Positions 31,287 through 40,123 of a DNA stretch of 64,000 nt are shown here, in pieces. The notes beneath the pieces were generated by a model. That model was not told the origin of the DNA. It did not search any database and saw only the letters and a program-made list of their open reading frames with translations. Both the position numbers and the translations under genes were made by a program. The stretch is from Marinimicrobium sp050113635 (GTDB lineage: Bacteria; Pseudomonadota; Gammaproteobacteria; Pseudomonadales; Cellvibrionaceae), in the NCBI RefSeq assembly GCF_050113635.1, contig NZ_JBNJLT010000001.1, positions 248,001 to 312,000 on the forward strand, read 5' to 3'. Numbering within the stretch: the first letter of the stretch is position 1; every line of letters starts with the position of its first letter.

Positions 31287-33068
31287 CTATTCGCTGACCG
31301 GTTTTTCTTTCTTGCGCAACCGGATATGCAAATCACGAAGCTGCTGCTCGTCCACGCCCCCGGGCGCATCCGTCATCACACAGGCCGCACTTTGCGTTTT
31401 CGGGAACGCAATCACATCCCGGATCGAGCTGGCACCAATCATCAACATAATCAGACGATCCAACCCGAACGCCAGACCACCGTGCGGCGGCGCACCGTAC
31501 TTCAGCGCGTCCAGCAAAAAGCCAAACTTCTCCCGTTGCTCCTCTTCTCCAATACCCAGCGCCCGGAAAACCGACTGCTGCATACCCTGATCGTGAATAC
31601 GGATCGACCCACCACCCAGTTCCGTACCATTGAGCACCATATCGTAGGCGCGGGACAGGGCTTCGCCTGGATTCTTCTCCAGTTCCTCCGGCGCACAGGA
31701 CGGAGCGGTAAACGGGTGGTGGAGACTGTTCCAGGAACCGTCGTCTTCCTCTTCAAACATGGGGAAGTCAACCACCCACAACGGCGCCCACTCACGGGTG
31801 TAAAGCCCAAGATCTTCACCCAGCTTGCAGCGCAACGCTCCCAGCGCTTCGCTCACTACCGTCGCCTTGTCCGCACCGAAGAAGATAAGGTCGCCGTTCT
31901 CGGCACCCACACGCTCCAGAATGCTTTTGCGCACTTCGTTGGGCAGGAACTTAACGATGGGCGATTGCAGACCTTCCTCCAGGTCATTGATGTCATTGAC
32001 CTTGATGTAGGCCAGACCCTTGGCACCGTAAATACCCACGAACTTGGTGTAGTCGTCGATTTGCTTGCGGGTCAACTTATCATTACCGCCCGGCACTTTC
32101 AGTGCTGTCACACGGCCTTTGGGATCTTTGGCGGGACCGGAGAACACCTTGAACTCAACACTTCCCATCAGATCCTTCACATCGACCAGTTCCAGCGGGA
32201 TCCGCAAGTCCGGTTTGTCTGAACCGTACTTCGCCATGGCGTCGGCGTAGGTCATGCGCGGGAACTCGCCCAGATCCACCTCTTTCAGCTCGTTGAACAG
32301 CTTGCGCACCATGCCCTCCGTCACGGCCATGATGCCTTCTTCGTCCATAAAAGACGTTTCGATATCGATCTGGGTGAATTCCGGCTGGCGATCCGCGCGC
32401 AGGTCTTCATCCCGGAAACACTTGGCAATCTGGTAGTAACGGTCAAAACCCGACACCATCAGCAGCTGCTTGAACAGCTGGGGGGACTGGGGGAGTGCAA
32501 AGAACTTGTTTTCATGGGTGCGCGAGGGCACCAGATAATCGCGTGCGCCCTCTGGCGTCGCCCGGGTAAGAATCGGTGTTTCGATATCCAGGAAACCTTC
32601 ATCGTCCAGATAGTTGCGCACGACGCTGGTGACCTTGGAGCGAAAACGCAGATTCTTTTGCATTTCCGCACGGCGCAAATCCAGGTAGCGGAACTTCAGC
32701 CGCACGTCTTCACCCACTGAGGAGTGCGCATCCAACGGGAAAGGGGTTGTTTCCGCTTCATTAAGGATGGTCAATGCCGTGCCGTAAACCTCGACTTCAC
32801 CGGTTGCCATGTTGGGATTGACCGTAGCGGCATCACGCGCCCTAACCTTCCCGGTCAGCTGCAACACATACTCGCCACGCACCCGGTCGGCCAAGTGAAA
32901 GTGCTCGCCAGCGTCTGGATCAAACACCACCTGAACGATGCCATCGCGGTCACGAAGGTCGATGAAAATGACACCGCCATGGTCACGGCGGCGATCAACC
33001 CAGCCACAGAGGGTCACTTCGCGATCGATGTCTTTGGCTGTCAGAGTGCCACAGTAATCACTGCGCAT
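31287..33068 (-). CDS. aspS: Aspartyl-tRNA synthetase
   Basis: The protein has 593 residues, bacterial length. An N-terminal OB-fold anticodon-binding domain (VTLCGWVDRRRDHGGVIFIDLRDRDG) leads into the class II core: motif 2 FRDEDLRADRQPEFTQIDIE, a bacterial GAD insertion in the middle, and motif 3 GGLAFGLDRLIMLM. The bacterial insertion and C-terminal extension distinguish it from the archaeal type; it may charge tRNA-Asp only or also tRNA-Asn, which the sequence does not settle. Confidence 0.97.
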   Translation of the reverse strand: MRSDYCGTLTAKDIDREVTLCGWVDRRRDHGGVIFIDLRDRDGIVQVVFDPDAGEHFHLADRVRGEYVLQLTGKVRARDAATVNPNMATGEVEVYGTALTILNEAETTPFPLDAHSSVGEDVRLKFRYLDLRRAEMQKNLRFRSKVTSVVRNYLDDEGFLDIETPILTRATPEGARDYLVPSRTHENKFFALPQSPQLFKQLLMVSGFDRYYQIAKCFRDEDLRADRQPEFTQIDIETSFMDEEGIMAVTEGMVRKLFNELKEVDLGEFPRMTYADAMAKYGSDKPDLRIPLELVDVKDLMGSVEFKVFSGPAKDPKGRVTALKVPGGNDKLTRKQIDDYTKFVGIYGAKGLAYIKVNDINDLEEGLQSPIVKFLPNEVRKSILERVGAENGDLIFFGADKATVVSEALGALRCKLGEDLGLYTREWAPLWVVDFPMFEEEDDGSWNSLHHPFTAPSCAPEELEKNPGEALSRAYDMVLNGTELGGGSIRIHDQGMQQSVFRALGIGEEEQREKFGFLLDALKYGAPPHGGLAFGLDRLIMLMIGASSIRDVIAFPKTQSAACVMTDAPGGVDEQQLRDLHIRLRKKEKPVSE

Positions 33069-33115
33069 AATGCTTTCCCGTCGTTTTACGTCGTAATGTA
33101 TGTATCCCGAGGCCG

Positions 33116-33403
33116 TCAGGCCGGCGCGTTTCCGGAGCCCGAGGCGCCCTTGCCCCCCTTACTCGCCTCAGAACCGCTGCTGCCCGCGCTCTTGCGCTCG
33201 CCCGCGAGGTTTTTCTGGTTGGACTTCTTGAAGTCCGTTTCGTACCAGCCACCGCCCTTGAGCCGGAACCCGGCGGCCGAAATTTTCTTCTTCAAACTGG
33301 CCTGCCCGCAGGCCGGACAATCCACCAACGGCTCGTCACTGAGCTTCTGCAATGCTTCCATATCATGACCGCAGGATTGACATTGATATTCGTAGATGGG
33401 CAC
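33116..33403 (-). CDS. FmdB-family zinc-ribbon protein
   Basis: The protein has 95 residues. It begins PIYEYQCQSCGHDMEALQKL and has CPACG, giving the Cys-x2-Cys...Cys-x2-Cys zinc ribbon of FmdB regulatory proteins; FRLKGGGWYETDF is the conserved second half. The C-terminus is Ser/Gly-rich and variable. The start is the GTG at 33403, just before PIYEY and with GAGG upstream; a TTG at 33418 is an alternative. It commonly sits before aspS in Gammaproteobacteria, as here (47 bp). Its function is not firmly known. Confidence 0.88.
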   Translation of the reverse strand: MPIYEYQCQSCGHDMEALQKLSDEPLVDCPACGQASLKKKISAAGFRLKGGGWYETDFKKSNQKNLAGERKSAGSSGSEASKGGKGASGSGNAPA

Positions 33404-33545
33404 TGTCGTGATCCTCAATCAAACGCTCCGGAGGAGCTACCAAACCCACCGGCGCACTCAATCGCACACGGGTAATGTCCCACAGGGGGCAAAAAACGCG
33501 CGATTATACCCCACTGAACGCCCAGCGAGAACCGGGGCGCCACGT

Positions 33546-33866
33546 TTACACGGCGCCCCCGAGATCGACCCCCAGCGTATTGCCCTCATAGGCGATCGGG
33601 ATCCGCTCCAGAGGAGCACACCCCCCGGGCGCATTCAGCGCCTGGCCGGAGCGCAAATCAAACTCGATACCGTGTGTTGGGCAGCGGATGATCCCACCGA
33701 AGACGGTCGATCTATGCAGAGGCGCCGCCATATGCGGGCAACGATTGCGAAGCAAGAAGGTACCTCCCTCCTCCTGAATCAGCAGCAGCTCCATCCCTGC
33801 CACACGAAATACCCGGCGATAGCCATCGTGCAACTGATGCAAGGTTTCCAGCACTTGATAAGCCAT
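33546..33866 (-). CDS. Rieske [2Fe-2S] protein
   Basis: The protein has 106 residues. Two cluster-binding boxes are present: RNRCPHMAAPL (Cys-x-His) and IRCPTHGIEFDL (Cys-x2-His), about 20 residues apart. There is no signal peptide, so this is a soluble ferredoxin-type Rieske protein, as in NirD-like or dioxygenase ferredoxin components. No oxygenase gene is adjacent; its electron partners are unknown. It is divergent from the QEGLA gene. Confidence 0.88.
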   Translation of the reverse strand: MAYQVLETLHQLHDGYRRVFRVAGMELLLIQEEGGTFLLRNRCPHMAAPLHRSTVFGGIIRCPTHGIEFDLRSGQALNAPGGCAPLERIPIAYEGNTLGVDLGGAV

Positions 33867-33987
33867 GCTTTTCCCCCGAATTCCAACGGTTTAGGCTACA
33901 CTAGATCCTGTGAGCATACTACGGCCTGAAGACCCGCATGCCTAGCTTCTACACCGCCCAATAACCGTTACGTCGCCCGAGTTTTGC

Positions 33988-35343
33988 ATGTCGTTGCAGC
34001 CTTACCTGAATACGCTCAAAGCCCTGTCCAATCGCCTCGTGGCGCTACAGCGACCTATCCGCATCCTGGACGCGATCAAATGGGGGCCGGAGATTGAGCA
34101 CGCCTTCAAAGCAAAGGGTGGCCAGGCGTTACCCAGGGTCGACGCCGACTATTACCAGCGCCAACCCTTGAGTTTTGACCCGGCACGGCTCGACCAGGCG
34201 CTGCTGGAACTGGATAAAGATATTCGCCGCCAACTGGGGCATGGCGATGCCATGGGACGCATCCTGCGTGCAACTGTGGCGCAGTACCAGCTCGTGGTAC
34301 AGCTTCTTCGTCATCGCGGGCGGCCCGAGTTTGGTGACTACAGCCGACAACTGTATGGTTCTGCCAGCGACCGTATCCGGGGCGACCGGAAGACGTTGCG
34401 CAACCTGGGAGAGCGCCTGTGTGATATTTTCTCTTTGCCCGCCGTAGCGCACCTGAATCGCCCTTACAGCAACGATATTGACGCCGAGAGCGCCGTTTTG
34501 ATGCTCAGACAGCGAATGGAGCGTTATTTTGGGCCTAACCGAGTGCGCGTGACCATTAGTGACGACATCGTTTCCGACGCCGCTGCCGGTGGAGATGGCA
34601 TCAAAGTGAACCGTCGGGCGTTTTTTTCCGAATTAGATATTCAGGTGCTGGAAGTTCACGAAGGCTGGGTTCATATCGGCACCACCCTGAACGGGCGGGA
34701 GCAGCCCTGGGCAACCTGGTTGAGCGTGGGATCACCGCGCATTACCGCCATTCAGGAAGGGATGGCGGTATTGATGGAAACACTGACATTCAGCTCGTTT
34801 CCCCAGCGCGCCCGGCGGGTCAGTGACCGCGTGGTGGCCGTGGATCTCGCGGAGCAGGGAGCGGATTTTTGCGAGGTCTACCGCTATTTTATTGACAAAG
34901 GAATCTCTGAGCACGACAGCTATCGCGTCACCCAGCGGGTGTTTCGCGGCGGGCAGGTCGCTGGGGATCAGGGCTCAGTGTTTACCAAGGATATTTCCTA
35001 CGTGCGCGGGTTTGTTGAGAACGTTAACTTTATCCGCAGCGCGATTCAATCCGGGGTGCCGGAGATTATTCCGATGCTGTTCGTGGGCAAGGTGACGCTG
35101 GACGATTTACCACTGCTGTACGAACGCTATCTGGAGGGTGTAATCTCCGCGCCACGGTACATTCCGCCCATGTTTCGCGACATGAACGGCCTGTACGTAT
35201 GGTTTGGCTTCTCGAGCAGCTTATCGCTGATGAATATTGCCCGCGTGCAGCGGCATTTCAACCAGCTGTTCAGTCAGCTCCCGCAAACGGAGCCGCTCTA
35301 CGCCAGTGCCCAGCCCGACCGACGCGATACCGAATTGGATTAA
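33988..35343 (+). CDS. QEGLA-motif (DUF1704) metalloprotease-like protein
   Basis: The protein has 451 residues. It belongs to the group annotated flavohaemoglobin expression-modulating QEGLA-motif proteins. VLEVHEGWVHIGTTLNG contains a His-Glu-x3-His zinc site (about residues 219-224), and AIQEGMAVLMETL is the QEGLA box (about 252-257) supplying the downstream Glu. The same site defines the MATCAP-type tyrosine carboxypeptidases of animals, so bacterial members are probably proteases with unknown targets. No flavohaemoglobin gene is nearby. It begins 121 bp from the divergent Rieske gene. Confidence 0.82.
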   Translation: MSLQPYLNTLKALSNRLVALQRPIRILDAIKWGPEIEHAFKAKGGQALPRVDADYYQRQPLSFDPARLDQALLELDKDIRRQLGHGDAMGRILRATVAQYQLVVQLLRHRGRPEFGDYSRQLYGSASDRIRGDRKTLRNLGERLCDIFSLPAVAHLNRPYSNDIDAESAVLMLRQRMERYFGPNRVRVTISDDIVSDAAAGGDGIKVNRRAFFSELDIQVLEVHEGWVHIGTTLNGREQPWATWLSVGSPRITAIQEGMAVLMETLTFSSFPQRARRVSDRVVAVDLAEQGADFCEVYRYFIDKGISEHDSYRVTQRVFRGGQVAGDQGSVFTKDISYVRGFVENVNFIRSAIQSGVPEIIPMLFVGKVTLDDLPLLYERYLEGVISAPRYIPPMFRDMNGLYVWFGFSSSLSLMNIARVQRHFNQLFSQLPQTEPLYASAQPDRRDTELD

Positions 35344-35354
35344 GATTGTTGAAC

Positions 35355-35705
35355 ATGACACACTTTAAAATTGTGATGACTGGAAGCAGCATTCTGGTGG
35401 ACCACTACGGCAGCACCGAGCCGATCGTAGGGTTTGTGGCCTGCCGGTTACTGAAAGCCGAATCCGAAGAGCTGGCCATTGCCACCGCCAAGCGCGACAT
35501 TCTGGTCCAGTGGAACCAGAGCTTTAACGCGGATCGCAAGGCGGGTCTGCCCAAGCTTTCCATTGAAAAAATTTCGACGATCCGCCCCTGGCTGACCCGC
35601 AAACCTAAGCACGACTTTTACTTTTACGTGTCGGATGAACAGCGCTTCGAACACCTCCAAAAACTGACTCGCACCAAACACCGGTGGTTCGGGCGGACCG
35701 CCTGA
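35355..35705 (+). CDS. Hypothetical protein, 116 residues
   Basis: It starts 11 bp after the QEGLA gene, so the two are likely co-transcribed. The N-terminus is a beta-strand-like MTHFKIVMTGSSILVDHYGS; the remainder is mixed and basic (SIEKISTIRPWLTRKPKHDFYFYVSDEQ). There are no cysteine motifs, signal peptide or membrane segments. I do not recognise the family. A longer in-frame start at 35199 lies inside the upstream gene and is rejected. Confidence 0.7.
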   Translation: MTHFKIVMTGSSILVDHYGSTEPIVGFVACRLLKAESEELAIATAKRDILVQWNQSFNADRKAGLPKLSIEKISTIRPWLTRKPKHDFYFYVSDEQRFEHLQKLTRTKHRWFGRTA

Positions 35706-35717
35706 GCGCACTGTTTT

Positions 35718-36413
35718 TCAACGCGGGGGAAGGCACCAATCAATCGCTGACTCCCCTCGACCCTTAAGATACTGATTGGCTTCTGAAAAATGGCCACAGC
35801 CGATAAATCCCCGATGCGCCGACAAAGGAGATGGGTGTGGCGCACGTAACACCAAATGCTTCTGGCGATCCACAAACTGGGCTTTCTTTTGTGCATAGCT
35901 GCCCCAAAGCAAAAACACCACCCCTTCCCTCTCCCGGTTCAGCACTTCAATCGCTTTATCCGTAAACGTCTCCCAGCCCTGACGCTGATGCGATCCGGCG
36001 CGGCTTTGTTCCACGGTCAGCGTCGCATTGAGCAACAGCACCCCTTGTTCAGCCCAACTCTGCAGGCAACCATGACCCGGGGGCTGGCAACCGAGATCGC
36101 GCTGCAATTCCTTGAAGATGTTCTGCAACGAAGGGGGGACAGGCACACCCGGCTGCACGGAAAAACACAACCCGTGCGCCTGATTAGGGCCATGATAGGG
36201 ATCCTGACCGAGAATGACGACTTTGACCTGATCCAGCGGGGTTGAGTTGAAGGCGTTGAACATGTTCTCGGAGGCCGGAAAAATCACCTTGCCCTGCTGT
36301 TTTTGCCGACGCAAAAAGTCTCTCAAACTCTGCATGTAGGGTTGCTGGAACTCGGGCTCCAGGTGTTCCAGCCAACTGGTGTCCAGATCAATTTTCCGCT
36401 GTACTTGCGTCAT
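35718..36413 (-). CDS. ung: Uracil-DNA glycosylase
   Basis: The protein has 231 residues. Family 1 UDG is identified by VVILGQDPYHGPNQAHGLCFSV (water-activating Asp) and LRAPHPSPLSAHRGFIG (DNA-intercalation loop), with LLLNATLTVEQ between. It removes uracil from DNA to start base-excision repair. It is convergent with the QEGLA operon (12-bp gap) and located next to ffs. Confidence 0.96.
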   Translation of the reverse strand: MTQVQRKIDLDTSWLEHLEPEFQQPYMQSLRDFLRRQKQQGKVIFPASENMFNAFNSTPLDQVKVVILGQDPYHGPNQAHGLCFSVQPGVPVPPSLQNIFKELQRDLGCQPPGHGCLQSWAEQGVLLLNATLTVEQSRAGSHQRQGWETFTDKAIEVLNREREGVVFLLWGSYAQKKAQFVDRQKHLVLRAPHPSPLSAHRGFIGCGHFSEANQYLKGRGESAIDWCLPPR

Positions 36414-36576
36414 CGCTGCTCTCCACGAGGTTCGGCGACACGGTTTAGCCAGCGTGTTGTATTCGGCCAGCCGCCTTAATCAGCGCGCCAATGTACCATT
36501 GTTCACTGCGAGGGTTAAGGGGCGGACAAACGATAACAGGAAAGGGAAAGGAAATGTCTCAGGTATTTAAGGAGGC

Positions 36577-36680
<104 letters not shown>

Positions 36681-36778
36681 CCATAGCAGCTCGACACGAC
36701 CGCGGTGCGCGAGCACCTCTCCGCGTCGAGAGGGGCGCATTATCCGCAGTTTACGCCTGCATTGCAACCGCCAAACCC

Positions 36779-38335
36779 TCAGAGAAGCAGTATCGGTGCA
36801 TCCGGACCCAGCGGCCAACCCAACCAGAACCACACCAGCAGCAATCCGCTCCAACCGAGCAGAAAGGCAATGCTGTACGGCAGCATCATGGCCATGAGCG
36901 TACCGATTCCCAGGTCCGACTTATAGCGCTGGGCGAAGGCCACTACCACGCCAAAGTACGGCATCAATGGTGAAATAATGTTGGTGGTGCTGTCACCAAT
37001 ACGAAAGGCCATTTGCGTGGCTTCGGGGCTCAGTCCCAGCAAATACAGCATGGGCACAAACACGGGAGCCAGCAGACCCCACTTCGCCGACGCACTTCCG
37101 ATAAACAGATTGATAAAAGCGGCCAACGCCACGAAAATCACCAACAGAAAACCACCGGGCAAAGCCAGTTCACCCAGCCAGTTGGCGCCCGCCACCGCCA
37201 ATGCTGTTCCCAAATGACTCCAGGCGAAGAAGTTCACAAACTGAGCCGCAAAAAACATGAGCACGAGGTAACCCGCCATGGTGCTCATCGTGGTTTCCAT
37301 CGCGGTGATCACCGCCGCACCATCGCGGAACTGCCCACTGAGACGACCAAACAGCCACCCGGCCACAGCGGCATACAGCGCAATCAGCACGACAACGCCC
37401 TGGATAGCCACCATCCCGCCCAGCCCCTCGCGGGCCGGATCGCGCAATGGCGCCCCCTCAGGTAACGTGGTCCCCAGTACAACCACCAAAAACACCAGCG
37501 TCCAGGCCCCCACCGCCCAAAGCGCGTGACGCTCCTGCTGAGTCAGCACTGGCGGCACCCGTGCCTCGGACTCTCCATTCTCATGCTGTGCATTTTCGGG
37601 CTCTTTGCTTTCCGCCCGCAAGTGCGGCAACACCCAGCGCTCTGTCACCACCGCACCGAGCACACTCAACAACAACGTGGACGCCACAATAAAGTAGTAA
37701 TTTCCTGCCACCGGCACTCGGTAATCCGGATTGACAATCGCCACCGCTTCAGTGCTCATTCCCGACAATATGACATCCACAGGCCCCAGGAAAAGGTTAG
37801 CGCTGTACCCGGCCGAGACGCCCGCGAACGCGGCGGCAATACCCGCCAGTGGCGGCCGTCCCGCCACGGCAAACATCAGCGCGGCCAGTGGAATCAACAC
37901 CACATAACCCGCATCCATGGCAAGGTTGGACAGAATACCGGCCAATACCACCACCCAGGTAAGCAGCCAGCGAGGCGTGCGTCTCACCAACCCCTGTAAG
38001 AGCACCTTCAGCAGGCCGGAGTGCTCCGCCACCCCAAGCCCGAGCATCGCCACCAGCACCGTTCCTACCGGGGCAAAGGTGACGAAATTATCCACCGTAT
38101 GGGTCAGAATCCAGCGTATTCCTTCAGCGCTGAGCAGGCTGCGTACGCTGACTGGCTCGGCCTGACCAGGCAGTACGACAGACACACCAAACGCGGCCAC
38201 CAGCGCGGAAAGTCCCATCAAAAACAGGCACAACCACAGAAACAACAGCGCAGGCACCGGCAAACGATTACCCGAGCGCGCTACCCACCCCAAAAAACCT
38301 TTACCGGACTCCATCGCCCGGTGCTCCGTTTTCAT
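36779..38335 (-). CDS. AbgT-family transporter
   Basis: The protein has 518 residues with about eleven to thirteen hydrophobic segments (LPVPALLFLWLCLFLMGLSALVAAF and others) and the two internal hairpin regions typical of AbgT/MtrF. LAMDAGYVVLIPLAALMF and NLFIGSASAKWGLLAPVFVPML are conserved. Members import p-aminobenzoyl-glutamate or export sulfonamides using the proton or sodium gradient. The start at 38335 has GGGGGA eight bases upstream; the frame is open to 38392. The gene is divergent from tpx. Confidence 0.88.
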   Translation of the reverse strand: MKTEHRAMESGKGFLGWVARSGNRLPVPALLFLWLCLFLMGLSALVAAFGVSVVLPGQAEPVSVRSLLSAEGIRWILTHTVDNFVTFAPVGTVLVAMLGLGVAEHSGLLKVLLQGLVRRTPRWLLTWVVVLAGILSNLAMDAGYVVLIPLAALMFAVAGRPPLAGIAAAFAGVSAGYSANLFLGPVDVILSGMSTEAVAIVNPDYRVPVAGNYYFIVASTLLLSVLGAVVTERWVLPHLRAESKEPENAQHENGESEARVPPVLTQQERHALWAVGAWTLVFLVVVLGTTLPEGAPLRDPAREGLGGMVAIQGVVVLIALYAAVAGWLFGRLSGQFRDGAAVITAMETTMSTMAGYLVLMFFAAQFVNFFAWSHLGTALAVAGANWLGELALPGGFLLVIFVALAAFINLFIGSASAKWGLLAPVFVPMLYLLGLSPEATQMAFRIGDSTTNIISPLMPYFGVVVAFAQRYKSDLGIGTLMAMMLPYSIAFLLGWSGLLLVWFWLGWPLGPDAPILLL

Positions 38336-38458
38336 TGCCGACATTCCCCCGAGGAAAACTTGCATTCGTATCGCACCAGCGTTGTAATGCAACTTTGGCG
38401 CTCTGTCCAGCAGAGCGTTTCTTGCCCCACCTCACATACCATCCGGAAGGAGCACAGC

Positions 38459-38956
38459 ATGGCAACCGTTACACTCAAAGGCAGCCCATTCAAAACCAGT
38501 GGTGATTTACCGGCAAAAGGCAACTCAGCCCCTGATGCCACTCTGGTAAAAACCGACCTGTCCGAGATTCGCATCAGTGAATTTAAAGGCAAGCGCGTAG
38601 TGCTGAATATTTTTCCGAGCGTAGATACGCCGACCTGCGCTCAGTCGGTGAGGGCTTTTAACGAGCAGGCCAGCCAACTGGACAACACCGTGGTGCTTTG
38701 TGTCTCTCAGGACCTGCCCTTTGCCATGGCGAGATTTTGCGGAGCCGAAGGCCTCGATCAGGTTATTCCCGCCTCGGCGTTTCGCTCGTCTTTTGCAGAA
38801 GACTATGGGGTGAAAATGACAGAAGGACCACTCACCGGTCTTGATGCGAGAGCCGTTGTGGTCCTGGATGAGGAAGGAAAAGTGCGTTACACACAGCTGG
38901 TGAGCGAAGTAGCCGACGAACCGGATTATGAAGCCGCTATCAAAGCGTTAGGCTAG
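38459..38956 (+). CDS. tpx: Thiol peroxidase Tpx
   Basis: The protein has 165 residues, an atypical 2-Cys peroxiredoxin. The peroxidatic Cys is in VDTPTCAQSVRAFN and the resolving Cys in ARFCGAEGL, with the usual ~33-residue spacing. It reduces hydroperoxides with thioredoxin. AAGGAG lies eight bases upstream of the ATG at 38459. A small hairpin (38977-38995) follows the stop. Confidence 0.96.
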   Translation: MATVTLKGSPFKTSGDLPAKGNSAPDATLVKTDLSEIRISEFKGKRVVLNIFPSVDTPTCAQSVRAFNEQASQLDNTVVLCVSQDLPFAMARFCGAEGLDQVIPASAFRSSFAEDYGVKMTEGPLTGLDARAVVVLDEEGKVRYTQLVSEVADEPDYEAAIKALG

Positions 38957-38976
38957 CAAACCCCGGCGTGAACTGA

Positions 38977-38995
38977 GGGCTCGCACAAAGAGCCC
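38977..38995. terminator. tpx hairpin terminator (weak)
   Basis: GGGCTC and GAGCCC form a six-bp stem with a GCACAAA loop between the convergent tpx and metR ends. The following sequence (CGGTCTACG) has no T-run, so it is a weak candidate. Confidence 0.45.
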
Positions 38996-39018
38996 CGGTC
39001 TACGCCCCCCTCAAAAGA

Positions 39019-39966
39019 TCACTCCTTCACAACATCCTGCGACCCCTGGCCAGAGACGCGCCGGACCCCGGACAAGTGCTTCAGACAATGCTCTCGCGCC
39101 AGTTTCAGAAAGTCCTGCATATAGGGCGCATCCACCTGGCTCTCCCGGATGGCCGCATACAGGATCGGCCAGATGCCTTGAGCCCCAGCGGGCCGCACGG
39201 TAATCAACGATTGAGAGGCGTACTCCGCCAGCACCCAGTTTGGCAGCGCCGCCACACCGCGCTCATTGGCGACCAATTGCACCATCATCAACGTCAGCTC
39301 CGCTGTGCGCACCGCGCCCGGCTCCACTCCCGCCGGCTCCAAAAACTGCTTGAACACATCAAGCCGACCGCGCTCAACAGGATAAGTGATCAACGTCTGG
39401 TCCCGCAGATCCTCCGGGCTCAACCACTCACGCTTCGCCAAAGGGTGGGTACGTGCCAGCGCGAATTGCATTTCATAGGAAAACAGCGGCACATATTCAA
39501 CACCGCGAATCAGCTGTGGGTCCGCCGTCACTACCAGATCGATATCCCCCTGCACCAGCGCGGGAAGCGGTTCAAAGGTAAACCCACCCGCAAAATCCAG
39601 CTCCACGGCGGGCCAGTGATCCCGATAACTTTCAATCGTTGGCATCAACCAGTTGAAACAGCTGTGGCACTCGATGGCCATATTCAAGCGCCCGGCTTCA
39701 CCGTGCAATAGCTTATTGAGATCACGCTCGGCGTGCTCCAGCTTCTCGAGCACGTCATCGGCGAGTGCCAACACGCGCTTGCCGGCGGGGGTAAAACGCA
39801 CCGGGCGACTTTTGCGTACAAACAGCTCGCCCCCCAAGCGCCCTTCAAGGTCTTTAAGCTGATGTGACAAAGCGGATTGCGTCAGGTGTACGCGCTCAGC
39901 GGCCTCGACCAGGGAGCCGGTTTCTCTTAACGCAACCAGTGTTTTCAGATGACGTATTTCCAGCAT
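39019..39966 (-). CDS. metR: LysR-family regulator MetR
   Basis: The protein has 315 residues. An N-terminal winged helix (LVEAAERVHLTQSALSHQLKDLE, ELFVRKSRPVRFTPAG) is followed by a LysR substrate domain; IECHSCFNWLMPTIESYRDHWPAVELD is the MetR-type homocysteine-binding start. Divergent placement from metE is the classical arrangement, where MetR with homocysteine activates metE. The start at 39966 (MLEIRHLKTL) fits the family; an upstream in-frame ATG at 39999 adds 11 residues. Confidence 0.93.
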   Translation of the reverse strand: MLEIRHLKTLVALRETGSLVEAAERVHLTQSALSHQLKDLEGRLGGELFVRKSRPVRFTPAGKRVLALADDVLEKLEHAERDLNKLLHGEAGRLNMAIECHSCFNWLMPTIESYRDHWPAVELDFAGGFTFEPLPALVQGDIDLVVTADPQLIRGVEYVPLFSYEMQFALARTHPLAKREWLSPEDLRDQTLITYPVERGRLDVFKQFLEPAGVEPGAVRTAELTLMMVQLVANERGVAALPNWVLAEYASQSLITVRPAGAQGIWPILYAAIRESQVDAPYMQDFLKLAREHCLKHLSGVRRVSGQGSQDVVKE

Positions 39967-40123
39967 ACTCAAAAATCCTACCGCGCTTGTGCTTAGCAAG
40001 CACTCACATAAAAATTAATAAAATTCATAATAAATCTGAAAAAACCCCGTTTGATTCATCATAGCACTTTTCCCACAATACCCGCTAAGCACTTTCTCTT
40101 CTTCCCCACAGTCGAGTATTACT

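Noticed and set aside
31209..32222. 337-residue plus-strand frame over aspS and element B
   Set aside because: It is antisense to aspS with Gln/Thr/Arg-rich shadow composition.
39989..40092. GTGCTTAGC / GCTAAGCAC inverted repeat in the metR-metE gap
   Set aside because: Nine bases separated by 86 bp, not matching the MetR consensus. Not reported as an operator.
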